The notes beneath the pieces were generated by a model. It was not told the origin of the DNA and ran no database searches. It saw only the letters and a list, made by a program, of their open reading frames with translations. Shown here piece after piece: positions 20,491 to 30,712 of a stretch of 39,532 nucleotides of DNA. The stretch spans positions 1 through 39,532 of the forward strand of contig MPUH01000698.1 of assembly GCA_001970955.1 (NCBI GenBank), given 5' to 3'. This DNA comes from Stentor coeruleus. Taxonomy: Eukaryota > Ciliophora > Heterotrichea > Heterotrichida > Stentoridae. Each line of letters begins with the position of its first letter. The first letter of the stretch is position 1. The position numbers were made by a program, and so were the translations under genes.

Positions 20491-20931
20491 CTAAAAGTAG
20501 TTTTAGATAAAAATAGAAATAAGATTTATACTATTCCTTGTATATTTCCGATTATATAGATACACCTTCCAAAAAACCCTTATTTTATAGAGCAACAATT
20601 TATTTGTTTATAATAAAGTAAAATAAAATTAACATAAACTAAGTCTTTGTAAACAATAAATAGCAGAATAAAAATTCTAGATGAAATTTACAAATCAAAT
20701 CTGAACAAAAGTAATATTTTAATATCAAGTCAAATATTTACCTAGAAACCAATACTTACAACATATTCCGCTATAAAAAATCAGGAAAAAATATAGTTCC
20801 AATCCCTATCTTTCTTTTTTACCCTGCCTAAAATTCTCACCTTAGATAAAAAAATCATAGCCAGAAATTCCCTACAAAAAATAAAAATCCTAAAATCCAA
20901 ATTGCAAAACATACAATATATTCATATTAAA
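20491..20931. other. Spacer between paralogous GTPase genes
   Basis: Mostly A- and C-rich DNA with no open frame of note. It is the upstream region of the second GTPase gene. No repeat or RNA recognised. Confidence 0.4.
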
Positions 20932-21507
20932 ATGGAATATCCTAACAGCATAAGAAAAGACTACCCAATTCTTAATATTTATCTTATTGGCAAAAAAGAC
21001 GCTGGGTGTTCAAATTTTTATAGTCAATACATAAACAATATATTTCCATATATTTTTCACGGATGTATCAGACCTGATTTTGTAATAAATATACAGGGTA
21101 ACAAAATAGTTCTTATTGATGATTCATATTATAAAATAAGACTTTGGTTTTCAAATTACTATTTTATGCGGAACTTTTTCATTCCAAAAAGCATTTTAGC
21201 AAAACCTTTAAGTTTTTTAATACTTGGCGACCTTACATCAGATACTTTTTTTAATGATGTAACAGACTTGCTTGAAAAGATTCAGAAATTAAGCAAAAGA
21301 GAAAATTATATATGTGTTGTAGGGTCAAAGAATGATTTAGTGGATTTAAGAAAAGTTTCTAGTGAGGAAATATTAGAAATAACTCAAAAATTTGGAGTTA
21401 ACTATATGGAATGCTCATCTAAAAGTGGATTTGGTATAAATGAATGTGTTTTAATTGCTGCAAGAGCATTGATTGATATTCTTGTTAAAGAAACTAATAT
21501 TCAGTAA
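20932..21507 (+). CDS. Rab-like atypical GTPase, Cys in place of the P-loop Lys
   Basis: The ATG at 20932 is chosen: no ATG lies upstream in frame and its distance to the intron matches the paralogues. 191 aa unspliced, or 186 aa if the in-frame 15-nt intron at 21082-21096 is removed, which I favour. Order of motifs: LNIYLIGKKDAGCSNF (P-loop, Lys replaced by Cys), VLIDDSYYKIRLW without a DTAGQ switch II, LILGDLTSDTF, G4 VGSKNDLV, G5 MECSSKSGFG. The C-terminus, LVKETNIQ, has no prenylation Cys. Rab-like fold with conserved guanine recognition but an altered phosphate loop. It is followed 69 bp later by an EF-hand gene. Confidence 0.8.
   Translation: MEYPNSIRKDYPILNIYLIGKKDAGCSNFYSQYINNIFPYIFHGCIRPDFVINIQGNKIVLIDDSYYKIRLWFSNYYFMRNFFIPKSILAKPLSFLILGDLTSDTFFNDVTDLLEKIQKLSKRENYICVVGSKNDLVDLRKVSSEEILEITQKFGVNYMECSSKSGFGINECVLIAARALIDILVKETNIQ
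21082..21096 (+). other. Cryptic in-frame 15-nt intron
   Basis: GTAATAAATATACAG has no stop and keeps frame, so gene callers would translate it (VINIQ). It lies exactly after codon 50, phase 0, the position of the introns in the two minus-strand paralogues, and has A at position 10 and a CAG end like two other introns here. Confidence 0.7.
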
Positions 21508-21576
21508 AAAAAAATTATCTTGAAAGTGATTTAGTAGATAAATTTATCTAGGATGTTATAATATTTACTATAATAA

Positions 21577-22143
21577 ATGGGAAATATTGTATCAGGTCTT
21601 GTAGGTAGAGAAGCATTGATTAGCAAAAGTTTAATAGGATGTGATTCAAATATAGTAAACTTAAATCAACTAAGACATTTCTATTCAGTAATCCAAAACT
21701 TACTTAAAAGCTTAACTTTGACAGCAGAAGAGTTCATAGAGATTTTTAAATGTGAATGTTTTAGCATATGGGATATAGATAATAATGGGCTTATTAGCCC
21801 ATTAGAAGTTATGGCAGGCTTAGCTATGTTATCTAATACTTCAGCTAGAGACAAATTTAAATGTAAAGATTAGGCAGTACTTTTTTTTATGTTTGATTTT
21901 AACAAAGAACATGAAATTACGATTTGCGACTTACAAGTTATACTTCATTTATCAGTTTTGTCTATATGCAAGATTTTTGGATATTTCAAAGATATTGGTA
22001 CACATGATATCACAGAAATTACTAGAGGATATGATTCTAATAGTAAAATAGACTTACCGGAAATGCTTGAAATATGCTTGAAAAACTCTAATATTTTGTA
22101 TTTTTTAACAATCTGCGATATTTTAAGAACTTCTAATAGATAA
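21577..22143 (+). CDS. EF-hand protein, predicted N-myristoylated
   Basis: Exons 21577-21862 and 21878-22143 joined through a 15-nt CAG-ending intron; 183 aa. Unspliced, a TAG interrupts the frame; spliced, the junction reads KFKLLFFMFDFNKE, the expected helix entering an EF-hand. One canonical calcium loop is present, DIDNNGLISPLE (residues about 68-79). The next, FDFNKEHEITICDL, and a third, GYDSNSKIDLPEM, are degenerate. The N-terminus MGNIVSGL suits myristoylation. The overall layout resembles calcineurin-B-like/EFCAB1-type sensors. Function unknown beyond likely calcium sensing. Confidence 0.8.
21863..21877 (+). other. 15-nt intron with CAG 3' end
   Basis: GTAAAGATTAGGCAG. It contains a TAG in frame, so removal is needed to join the two halves of the EF-hand protein. 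A is at position 10. An 11-nt alternative ending at the internal TAG would shift the frame. Confidence 0.88.
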
Positions 22144-22621
22144 TAAGATAAGTTTTTTTAATAAAGAATTTGCCTGTTGTTTAATGTTTAGACGTTGGGT
22201 AAAAAACTAAGGATTTTTTATGTGAATTTTTAACTTNGCCTGTTGTTTAATGTTTAGACGTTGGGTAAAAAACTAAGGATTTTTTATGTGAATTTTTAAC
22301 TTTTTTAAAAAATTGACTTTTTGGCATGCTGTGATTAAAAGTTATCAAATAATATCTACAGCTTAAGTGCTTATAAGAAGAGTTGTAAAAGAATCAGCCT
22401 TAGGGGTTGTATTTCAAAATCTTTGCAGAAGATATTAATTCTAATCATATGAATTGAACTTTTTTTTCATTTCCAAATTTTTTGAGTTGAGATTGTATTA
22501 GAAATTAACCAAATATAAGATTTTCTCTCTGGATCTGACTTATGATTTATTGATACCAAATAACTTTAGGACCATACTGTTTATAATAATTTTTGTAATA
22601 AAAAATATCCTAATACAACAA
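22144..22621. other. Spacer containing an N-gap duplication
   Basis: No gene. T/G-rich DNA downstream of the EF-hand gene with a copy-N-copy artefact at 22172-22302, then the short 5' flank of the calmodulin-like gene. Confidence 0.5.
22172..22302 (+). repeat. Gap-flanking duplication (65 bp, N, 65 bp): assembly artefact
   Basis: 22172-22236 and 22238-22302 are identical and separated by one N, as at the other gaps. Confidence 0.92.
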
Positions 22622-23071
22622 ATGGTAGAACATTTATCAGAAGAACAAATCAAAGAATTTAAAGAAGTATTTTCATTGTTTGAAAATGAAAACAGTAGAA
22701 CTATTACAACAAAACAATTAGGGACTGTTATTAGAAGTTTAGGATTAAATCCAACTGAAGGAGAAATTCAGGAAATTATCAAAAAAGTTGATGTTGATGA
22801 TAATGGGACTATTGATTTTTCTGAATTTCTAAATATAATGTCTCGGATGATAGATGATAAAGATATTGAACAAGAACTTTTAGAAGCTTTTAATGCTTTT
22901 GATAAAGATGGGGATGGGCTTATTGATATTGCTGATATAAGACACTCTATGAAAATCTTAGGAGAAAAATTATCTAGTGGTAAATTTTATGAGGATGCCT
23001 ATGAAATAGATTGTGATGTAGATGGAAAAATAAACTTTGAAGAGTTTTTAAAAATGCTGATTTATAAGTAG
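22622..23071 (+). CDS. Calmodulin-like protein with a degenerate first EF-hand
   Basis: 149 aa, the exact length of calmodulin and colinear with it throughout ([43 protein letters not shown]). EF-hand 1 is destroyed ([12 protein letters not shown] in place of DKDGDGTITTKE). EF-hand 2 ([12 protein letters not shown]) and 4 ([12 protein letters not shown]) have canonical loops. EF-hand 3 ([12 protein letters not shown]) ends in Asp, not Glu. The start at 22622 follows calmodulin alignment (MVEHLSEEQ for MADQLTEEQ). It is a divergent calmodulin paralogue probably binding fewer calcium ions, and is unlikely to be the main calmodulin gene. Confidence 0.92.
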   Translation: MVEHLSEEQIKEFKEVFSLFENENSRTITTKQLGTVIRSLGLNPTEGEIQEIIKKVDVDDNGTIDFSEFLNIMSRMIDDKDIEQELLEAFNAFDKDGDGLIDIADIRHSMKILGEKLSSGKFYEDAYEIDCDVDGKINFEEFLKMLIYK

Positions 23072-23555
23072 ATTATAGTTATAATAATCAGGAAAACATT
23101 CCAAAAAAAATATTTAACTCATATAAAAGTTGTAAAATATTTTATACACATTGAAAGTATTTATTACCAACCACTAAAAATATTATAATTCACATTAATC
23201 TCACACAAAGCAAACCTATTTCATAAATCTTTTAAACCTCATCAATAATAAAAAACTCCACCACAACCAAAATCTTATTCAAAAGCCAAAAAAAATATTT
23301 CAAAATTTCATCATCAACCTCTAAAAATCCCAAACCAAAAAATCCATTAAATTCATAAAACCTCTCATATCCTACAACTTCATCCCAGTTAAAATTTTCC
23401 GACAAATAAAATCCTTAAAAACTTCATATAAAATCCTGAAAATTCTCTATAAAACTCTCCTTTCAAACCTCCCTCAATTTTTTCCCAAAAAATCTTATCC
23501 ATATTCAAACTATCAACTCTCAATTCATACAATCTAACATTTAAATAATATCCCT
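23072..23555. other. Promoter-side spacer, strongly G-depleted
   Basis: Almost 500 bp upstream of the TTLL gene with very little G on the coding strand and many C. No gene or repeat seen. Composition matches other 5' flanks in the window. Confidence 0.45.
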
Positions 23556-25907
23556 ATGGAGATTTCTCAAACATCCGAAAAATCATCATCATCTTCATCA
23601 TCAAAGCTATGTAAAGATGTTTCAGTATGCCAAAAAGTAAAAACACTCCAAGAACTAGAAAAAACAACTTGGAAAGGACTTGACGTGGATCAAGTCGGAA
23701 AAATAGGTAAAGGTTTGGATATTCAACCAAAACTCTCTGACCCATTACTTAAAGCAACAAAAGAGTCTTCATCAGAAAAACCTCCATTGATTGTGTTTAA
23801 TCCAGTTACCGAATGTCAACTTGTAAAAGATCCTCTAATGTTTAGCGCCTTTACTAAAGGAAATTTCAATCAAAGTAAAGACTTATTATATAGAGTTTAT
23901 AAAACTGAAGGAAAACTTGTCAGGTCAATACTTGAACTTGCCGGCTTTTCATATACAGATTCTCATGATTGGAATTTACTTTGGCTTGGATGCCCACCTC
24001 AGTTGTTTTTTTATGATGGGCTTTATGAACATCAGAAAATCAATCATTTTCCTAATAGTTATGAAATCACAAGAAAAGATAGAATGAGTGTTCATTTAAA
24101 AGCTATGCAAATCAAACATGGGATTGAAAACTATAATTTTTTCCCAGATACTTATGTGATCCCTGATGAATATACTGAGTTTTATACAAAGTTTTACTCG
24201 GAAAAAGCTACTCAGTGGATTGTTAAACCTTGCAATTCTTCGCAGGGTAAAGGTATTTTTATGTTGGATTCCTTAGCCAGTTTACCTACAATAGATGGAT
24301 GTGTTGTGTCGAAATATATTCATAATCCTTTGTTGATTAATGATTTGAAATTTGATATGAGGATTTATGTTTTAGTTACATCTTATGACCCGCTCAAAAT
24401 CTATATTTATGATGAAGGCCTTGCAAGATTTGCAAGCGAGCCATACAGTGCGAGCAACCGTGCGAGCAAGTTTTCCTTCCTGACTAACTACAGTATCAAC
24501 AAGAAAAACGACAAATTTGTACAAAACCAAGACTCACACCAAGACAACGTAGGTCACAAATGGAGTATTTCAGCACTTTTCAAAACCCTCGAAGCTTTTT
24601 CTATAGACACTTCTCTTCTCCAAAGCAAAATCTACGACCTTATAATAAAAACCATAATAGCTGTAGAACCTACAGTTACCCAAACAGCTAAAAAACTTAG
24701 TATTGGTCGAAACAACTGTTTTGATCTTTTAGGTTTTGATGTAATTATCGACTCAAATCTTAAACCTTGGTTATTAGAAGTTAACCTATCCCCATCTTTA
24801 GCTACAGAAGCTCCAATAGATTTACATATAAAAAGTAATCTTATTGCTGATACTTTAAATTTAGTTGGAGTTCGATATTATGATAGGAAAAAAGAATGTA
24901 TGAACAAACTAAGAGCTAGAATCAGAGCTAGAAAAAACCAAACAAGACAAACTGAAAATAAACTAAAAAATGATAAGCCAAGTATGAATAAAAAAGACAC
25001 AATAAGTTTTTCAAAATACAAACTTAGTATAAATGATCTTATTGATGAAGCTTCAAGAATAGGGCATTTTGTTAGAATCTATCCTTGTGAAGGTTGTGAG
25101 ATTTATGATAAATTTTTCAATATTCAAAGAAGTTCAAATAAAACCCTTTTAGCATTTATTATGAGTCATATTACTATAGAAGAAGAAGGTAAAGATAATG
25201 AAAACCCTATGATGGAAGCTGAAGTTGAAAAAAAACCTATAGAAAAAGATAGAAATAAACTTGTGATAACTGGAGATGATATATTGATTGAGTATCTTTC
25301 AAGAGTTCATCATGCTTGTAAATCAGTGACTTTAGAAAAAATGAAGTCTGAATGGAAATTAGCATTAGACAAATTTGTCAATCATTATATTTGGATTAAT
25401 ATTTCTAGCCCGATTACTAGTAATTTAACATTATCACAAAGACTTGAATTGAGGATTCATGAAATGAAAGAGAGGAGGAAGATTTCTGAAGCAGGGTCGA
25501 AGGATTTTTTAAATTTCCAAAGCCAGAGACATATGATTGTTAGAGGGTTTTCAGCTTTGCAGCTTGAAAATATGTTGAAAAGTTCTAGTAAATCTTTGGC
25601 TAAAGAGATTATGTCGTGCTTGTTTTTTGATAATAATGGGATATTGAGTGAGATTATCAAATGGATGGCTAGTATGTCTATTAAAAAGACTAAAAAACCT
25701 AAAAGAGTTTATAGACAAGGATCGATGACATCAGAAGATTTTGAAAAATCTAAGAAAAACAAACAGTAAGTTTTAGACAGAAACTCAGAAAAATACCCCA
25801 GGTCGACATCTTTTATCATGAAAGCTTTACAAGCTAGGATGAGGTATTTTATATACAGGCCAAAAACTTCTCATGCTGAACCTGATGAATCAGATAATCT
25901 TGAATAG
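23556..25907 (+). CDS. Tubulin tyrosine ligase-like (TTLL) glutamylase, TTLL4/5 type
   Basis: Exons 23556-25765 and 25781-25907 joined through a 15-nt CAG-ending intron; 778 aa, ending in TAG. Without the intron the protein would stop at residue 737. The TTL/ATP-grasp domain spans residues about 110-440: WIVKPCNSSQGKGIFM (222-237), YIHNPLLINDLKFDMRIYVLVTSYDPLKIYIYDEGLARFA (254-293), KWSISALFKTLE (335-346), and FDLLGFDVIIDSNLKPWLLEVNLSPSLATEAPIDL (from 389). These features match TTLL4/TTLL5-type polyglutamylases, which add glutamate chains to tubulin tails. The C-terminal 300 residues are basic and helical, as in the microtubule-binding extensions of this class. The likely role is modification of ciliary or cortical microtubules. 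Confidence 0.9.
25766..25780 (+). other. 15-nt intron with CAG 3' end
   Basis: GTAAGTTTTAGACAG, splits codon 737 (CA|A). Removal adds 41 residues to the TTLL C-terminus before a TAG. A is at position 10. Confidence 0.75.
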
Positions 25908-26132
25908 ACGTATAAGTAGTATAATGTATGAGTTTTTATAAACTTATAAAATTAAAATTATTTATTAGATGATTTGTATAGAAATACAAAATTTAAGGAA
26001 TTTCTAGATTATTTCTTATCAAAAAACTTATATTCTCTATATAAATACCTCTACCAAAAAGTAAACAAAAAACCCCAATCGTAAATTTTCATCATAACCA
26101 AATCCTAATATAATAAAAAAATATGTAAAAAA

Positions 26133-27065
26133 ATGGACGCAGTTGGGAAAATTTTAGAAGAGCAGCTTGTGACTCATGGACTATCTCCAGCTTATGCGGC
26201 AATTAGGACCTTAACCGAAGTGATTCGTCGAAGTAACGAAAGCACAGGTCAAGGTCTAATAAAAGAGCTTGAGCAAGCAAAAGAATGTTTAATCAATGAG
26301 CCACATCCCCTAAAAAGCCACACAGGAAGAACTCCTCTATCAGTAATGTCCGGCTGCGATATGTTTTTACATCATATCCATAAAACCTTAAGTGAAGGAG
26401 ATCGTGCAGAATTCCAAAACATCAAAACAAAACTAGTATCCCAAGGTCTTAAATTATCTGAAATGCGTCCAATTTGCCTAAACCGAATAACCCAAATGGC
26501 ATTAAGAAGCTTTAAAGATGGTCAAGTTATATTAGTCCATGGATACTCTGAAGTAGTTGTAACAATTCTTCTTAAAGCAGCTGAAAAATTCAATATTACA
26601 GTTTTAGTCACTGAATGTAGACCATTTTGTGAAGGTTATCTTATGTGTGAACAATTATGTAAAGCTGAAGTTTCAAATAAACTTATTGTTGATAATGCTG
26701 TAGCTTGTGTTATGGAAAGTGTTGATATGGTTATGATTGGTGCTGAAGCTGTAGTTGAAAATGGAGGTGTTGTTAATAGGATTGGGACTTATGGGATTGG
26801 TTTGATAGCAAAATCATTTTTAAAACCTTTGTATGTTTGTGCTGATAGTTTGAAGTTTGTTAGAATGTTTCCTTTAAGTCAGAGAGATTTACCTGAATTT
26901 ACACAGGGTACGGTTAAAGCTTGGCCTGGGCATAAAATGTGGCAGGAAATTATGACTCCTATTGTTGATTTGACCCCGCCTGAACTTATAACTTTACTGT
27001 TTACGGATTTGGGGATTTTGACGCCTTCTGGGATTTCTGATGAACTTATTCAGTTATTTAGATAA
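26133..27065 (+). CDS. EIF2B1: Translation initiation factor eIF2B subunit alpha
   Basis: 310 aa, matching the ~305 aa usual for eIF2B-alpha. It has an N-terminal helical domain and a Rossmann-like C-terminal domain with family signatures: ILVHGYSEVVVTILLKAAE, VLVTECRPFCEGYLM, VDMVMIGAEAVVENGGVVNRIGTYGIGLIAK, PLYVCADSLKF, and DLTPPELITLLFTDLGILTPSGISDELI at the end. eIF2B-alpha is a regulatory subunit of the decameric nucleotide exchange factor for eIF2 and helps sense eIF2 phosphorylation. One exon. It converges with the TPR-like gene (95 bp between stops). Confidence 0.95.
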   Translation: MDAVGKILEEQLVTHGLSPAYAAIRTLTEVIRRSNESTGQGLIKELEQAKECLINEPHPLKSHTGRTPLSVMSGCDMFLHHIHKTLSEGDRAEFQNIKTKLVSQGLKLSEMRPICLNRITQMALRSFKDGQVILVHGYSEVVVTILLKAAEKFNITVLVTECRPFCEGYLMCEQLCKAEVSNKLIVDNAVACVMESVDMVMIGAEAVVENGGVVNRIGTYGIGLIAKSFLKPLYVCADSLKFVRMFPLSQRDLPEFTQGTVKAWPGHKMWQEIMTPIVDLTPPELITLLFTDLGILTPSGISDELIQLFR

Positions 27066-27160
27066 TAAGATTATGAGAAATATAGGTAAAAATAGGGTTG
27101 AATTATATTGGAATTCTTGTGGGTTTTTTAAGGTTTTAATAGTTTATGTTAAGTCTAAGA

Positions 27161-28594
27161 TTATTTTTTCCGGTTTAGGGTTATTGGAACAAGTGTGACA
27201 GGGATTTTTTCACCTTCTTTGAACCCTTCAGGGTTAAATTCTAACATAATCCTCTCGTTTTCGGGAATGGACTTTTTAATCTCACGACGTCTTGGCAATG
27301 ACCTTCTCGGACTGAGCCTTGTCGCGTATATATCTTTAATCTGCGGCTCGACTGGAGGAAGGTTCTGAGTTTCTCTGGTTTTTTTTTTCCCAGCTCTCAA
27401 AGCTGAGTTTTCTTTTTTCTTCATCATTGATTTTTTAAGCATTTGTTCCATAAAATTGTTATTTTTCCACCAAGGTTGTGATGGTTCTCTAGACTTAAGA
27501 ACACTAGCTGTAGTCCTTTTCGGTGAATTTCTTGTATAAGTTTTTCTAGGTACCGAGCTACTATTCCTTTTATCTAAAACCTTTATCTGACTATCTTCAA
27601 TAATATCCAAAAGTTTAATTTTTGCTTGTTCAAACTCCAATTCTTCCTTTTTAAGCGCAGGCGTACTAGGGCTTATAATCGGGTAAAATGCGGCTTCAAG
27701 TAAAATTTTCAAATAAACCTTACTTGCAAGCCAATCCTCATCATTAGATAAAGGAACATTTAAAGCATCTTCAACTAAAGACCCAAATTGAAAACTTTCC
27801 GGATCTTTGACATAAGGAATAAACTCAATTCTACTATTTGTCACTGATTTGTCTTGTTCTTTTAATGTTCCTATAACTTTTTCTATCATCCCACATATCA
27901 TATTGTCACTTTGAAATTCTTTTATGCATTTTTCACATAAATCTATAGCTTTTAAAGCATCCCCACCCATTTTAACACTTAAAGCAGCTAATGAACATAC
28001 TATTAGCCCATATAAATTTTGTATATCCCCTTTATTTAGCTTTGTAGGTGTACCTTTTATTATAGTATTTACTGATCTTGCTGCTGAATCTAAATAAACA
28101 CTTGCATCTTTTGGAGTCCCACAAAGCCAAAGGACTACAAAAGTTATCATATCAGAACCGATTTTCATATCTTCGTGAATTGGGATTTTATGTTCTGATA
28201 GGGTTAAAAGGAAACTTTGAGCTTCTATAGCGAATTTATAGCTTTCTTCAATTGCCCCAAGGCTAAATTATCGTTACCGCTGATATAAAAAACATAGGTT
28301 TGTGTAAATGTTTAGACGACCTGGCCAGAGCTTGTCGCTTGGGGTCCCGTTTTTGAGGAGTTTTTCATCGTTTTCTATAGCTTTTTTGAGGACATCTAAG
28401 GCTATGTGGAAAAGATCATATTGCATTAGGATTACTGAAAGTGATGTACAGATTGAGATAATGTTTTTTAACTCTTTGGATACATCAGCACTGCGAAAAC
28501 CGATTAGTTCATTTTTTCGAACCCCTTTTTCTTCAAGGCTTTGAATATAGTCTAGGGTTTCTTCAACTCTTAGAAATCTTTTTTTCGAAGTCAT
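27161..28594 (-). CDS. TPR-like helical-repeat protein, unknown function
   Basis: Exons 28594-28278 and 28262-27161 (minus) joined through a 15-nt intron; 472 aa. Unspliced, the frame stops at codon 107; spliced, the helical register continues (LYQRLGAIEESYKFAIEAQSFL). Residues about 30-230 look like tetratricopeptide-type helix pairs (YDLFHIALDVLKKAIENDEKLL, LGAIEESYKFAIEA, GDALKAIDLCEKCIKEF). The C-terminal 170 residues are basic and disordered (PRKTYTRNSPKRTT, RLSPRRSLPRRREIKK). I cannot name a family. Confidence 0.8.
28263..28277 (-). other. 15-nt intron (minus strand)
   Basis: Minus-strand sequence GTAACGATAATTTAG. It splits an Arg codon (CG|C) and carries stops if retained. A is at position 10. 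Confidence 0.9.
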
Positions 28595-29625
28595 TATTTA
28601 TAATTTTTTATGGGTTTTTTTGAGAGAATGAACCTTTTTTTTTGAAAATTGTGATATGGGAAGGTAGATTTTGGGTTTTAGGGTGTTGAAGATAGTTTTT
28701 TTTGTGGTTTGGCCTGTTGATAGGAAAATTTAAATGTTTTGTGAAATGGAATGGGCTTGTTATGGAAGATAGGCTTTGATGATTTGTTTGTATGGAGTAA
28801 AGACCTCCTGAACCAAATAAGAGTCGCATAACCAGCGACAAAGAGTAGTTTAATATACCGAATCTGTCTAAAGAAAGAGATCGTAGGATAAACAAACCTC
28901 GATCGGACAAGGCTTTAAACCATGCCACCTTAACTATCATTCACTTTAAACTTTAAACTTTGTATGGATATTATAAGATTTATAAGATTTTTTTTTTAGG
29001 TTTAGGATGTGATGGAGTTTATGCGTAAGGTTAAGTTGTAGGGTTAGTTTATTGTTTTTAATATTTTGATAAAGAATTTGTGGTGTTGGAAATTGATTTG
29101 AATTATTTATCGAAGAATATACAGGAATATTTTTTGAAAATTACTGTTATTATGAAATAATAAGAGTGATTGTGTTATATTACTGAGTTTAATTTTAAAA
29201 TAATACTTTTCTAGCTAATTCTAAAATTATCGTTCATACGTGAAACTATTAGAAATTAGCCTTTTCTTCTTTTTATTCCGTAAAAACCTCACTTTGTATA
29301 TAAATATTTTGATGAAACCCAATCTCAAAATACTCCTCCCAAACTTCTTTTTACATCTAATTTTTTAACCATAGCTTTTAACCAAAACATCAAAAATATA
29401 AAAATAAAACTTCCCTAACAATCATAAATCTTCCCAAAATCTAAAACAAATCCATCCTATAAACCTACAAAAATCACCAAAAAAAAACAAAAAGTCTATA
29501 TAATTCCACCACAAACCTCAAAAACCTCAAAAAAATCCCAAAAATCCAACTCTCAAAACCTTTAAAATACTAACAAAATCTATGGTAAATTCATTTTTTA
29601 TCAGCAAAGTAATGATAATAATATC
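28595..29625. other. Divergent intergenic region with sharp skew switch
   Basis: It lies between the starts of a minus gene and a plus gene. By hand count, 28981-29100 has 31 G and 1 C on the plus strand, while 29401-29520 has 1 G and 32 C. Each half is G-depleted on the strand of the gene it precedes. A balanced 40% GC island (28794-28931) interrupts the left half and is listed separately. No other gene seen. Confidence 0.6.
28794..28931. ncRNA. Candidate structured RNA (GC island with nested hairpins), strand unknown
   Basis: Inside almost C-free DNA this 138-bp stretch has balanced G and C (23 G, 25 C in 28801-28920). It contains a run of hairpins: GGAG/CTCC (28794/28805), GTCGC/GCGAC (28823/28835), GATCG-T-AGG/CCT-CGATC (28879-28904, one bulge), and AAGG/CCTT (28909/28928). 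An AT-rich flank and an 8-10-T run near 28990 follow on the plus side. I could not match it to U1-U6, 5S, SRP, RNase P, U3 or tRNA. A minus-strand open frame of 110 codons (28608-28940) crosses it and is a competing explanation. Confidence 0.35.
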
Positions 29626-29925
29626 ATGGGTTGTTGTGAAAGCACGACAATTGACATAATAAAACACGAATTTGTATCCCAAAGCCACATATCTAAGCAT
29701 ACAAATTCTGAATTTATAGACTTATCATTAAGTTCAGAAAGTTATATACCAGAACTTGGCTTAGAAAGTTGGAGACAATGCAAATTATCAGAATCAAAAT
29801 CTGTTATTTGTTCTGTTGGAATTTCAAGTACATTTATAAAATCTGATAGGAAAGTATCTTATTATAGTAAATCTGCGAGCATTGTTGACAGTTTTTGTTG
29901 TACACCTTTAGCAAAACTTGAATAA
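29626..29925 (+). CDS. Small Ser-rich protein with dual-acylation N-terminus
   Basis: 99 aa. It starts MGCCESTTID: Gly2 for N-myristoylation with Cys3 and Cys4 for palmitoylation, the classic membrane-anchor start of small signalling or cortical proteins. The rest is Ser-rich without a recognised domain, and a second Cys pair lies near the end (SFCCTPLAK). The upstream 330 bp have the strong G-depletion typical of 5' flanks here, which supports a real gene. Function unknown. Confidence 0.6.
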   Translation: MGCCESTTIDIIKHEFVSQSHISKHTNSEFIDLSLSSESYIPELGLESWRQCKLSESKSVICSVGISSTFIKSDRKVSYYSKSASIVDSFCCTPLAKLE

Positions 29926-30712
29926 ATAGTTTGGAAAATTTTCATAGTATTTAATATCCTAAAGTTTTGAAATTAAAAGATGTGTTTGTTGTTGTTGTTA
30001 GATTTTGGATTTTAGGCTATGTTGTAATTTTTTATGCTATAATCATAAATTTTTTGCTTTTTTATGTTTTGGTAAGAATTTTTTTTTAGATTAAGATAAA
30101 GTTGATGTTTTTTTTTGGGAAATTGTCATGAATATTTAAAGATAAGATATTATAGGATGTTTGATTTTTGGTTAATTGGAAAAGGTTTGTGAAGTTTTTG
30201 CCATAGGAATTTGATTGTAGTGTTCATGACGTTTTTTAAAGTTAAGAATTTTAATTAGGAGTATGTCGATTTATATTAGAATGAATATTTAGTGAATACA
30301 ATTTTTTTTTAAGTTTTATTTGATATCGTTATTAAAGCATTCATATTGAAGATTTTTATATTATCATAATTTCCATACATTTTTTTCTTATAGTTTTTAT
30401 CATTTTTTATTTTGATAGATTTGAGTTATATTCGATTTTTAAATCACAATATCAAATTTAAAGTTTTGAATAACAAAAATCTTTTATGCATACATTAAAA
30501 ATCTATTATAAAACATAAAATAAATCTAAAATCCAATTTAAAATCATCATTTTCATTATCAACCCGATTATCATATCATATTTTATTATTCTAAATACAA
30601 ATTATCTCAACAACTTTCCCAAATCTTCATAAAAAATCAACTTTCCCAAACCCTATCCCAATCTTATCTAAAAACCTCTAAAAAAAACTAATAATAATTC
30701 AAATAAACATAA
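29926..30712. other. Spacer with skew switch
   Basis: The first ~500 bp are G-rich and C-poor, and the last ~270 bp are C-rich and G-poor, switching near 30440. No gene, RNA or repeat seen. Confidence 0.45.

Noticed and set aside
28608..28940. Minus-strand 110-codon frame as a protein gene
   Set aside because: Half of it is low-complexity DNA of a promoter region and the rest is the hairpin-rich island; no domain seen. Kept only as an alternative to the RNA candidate.
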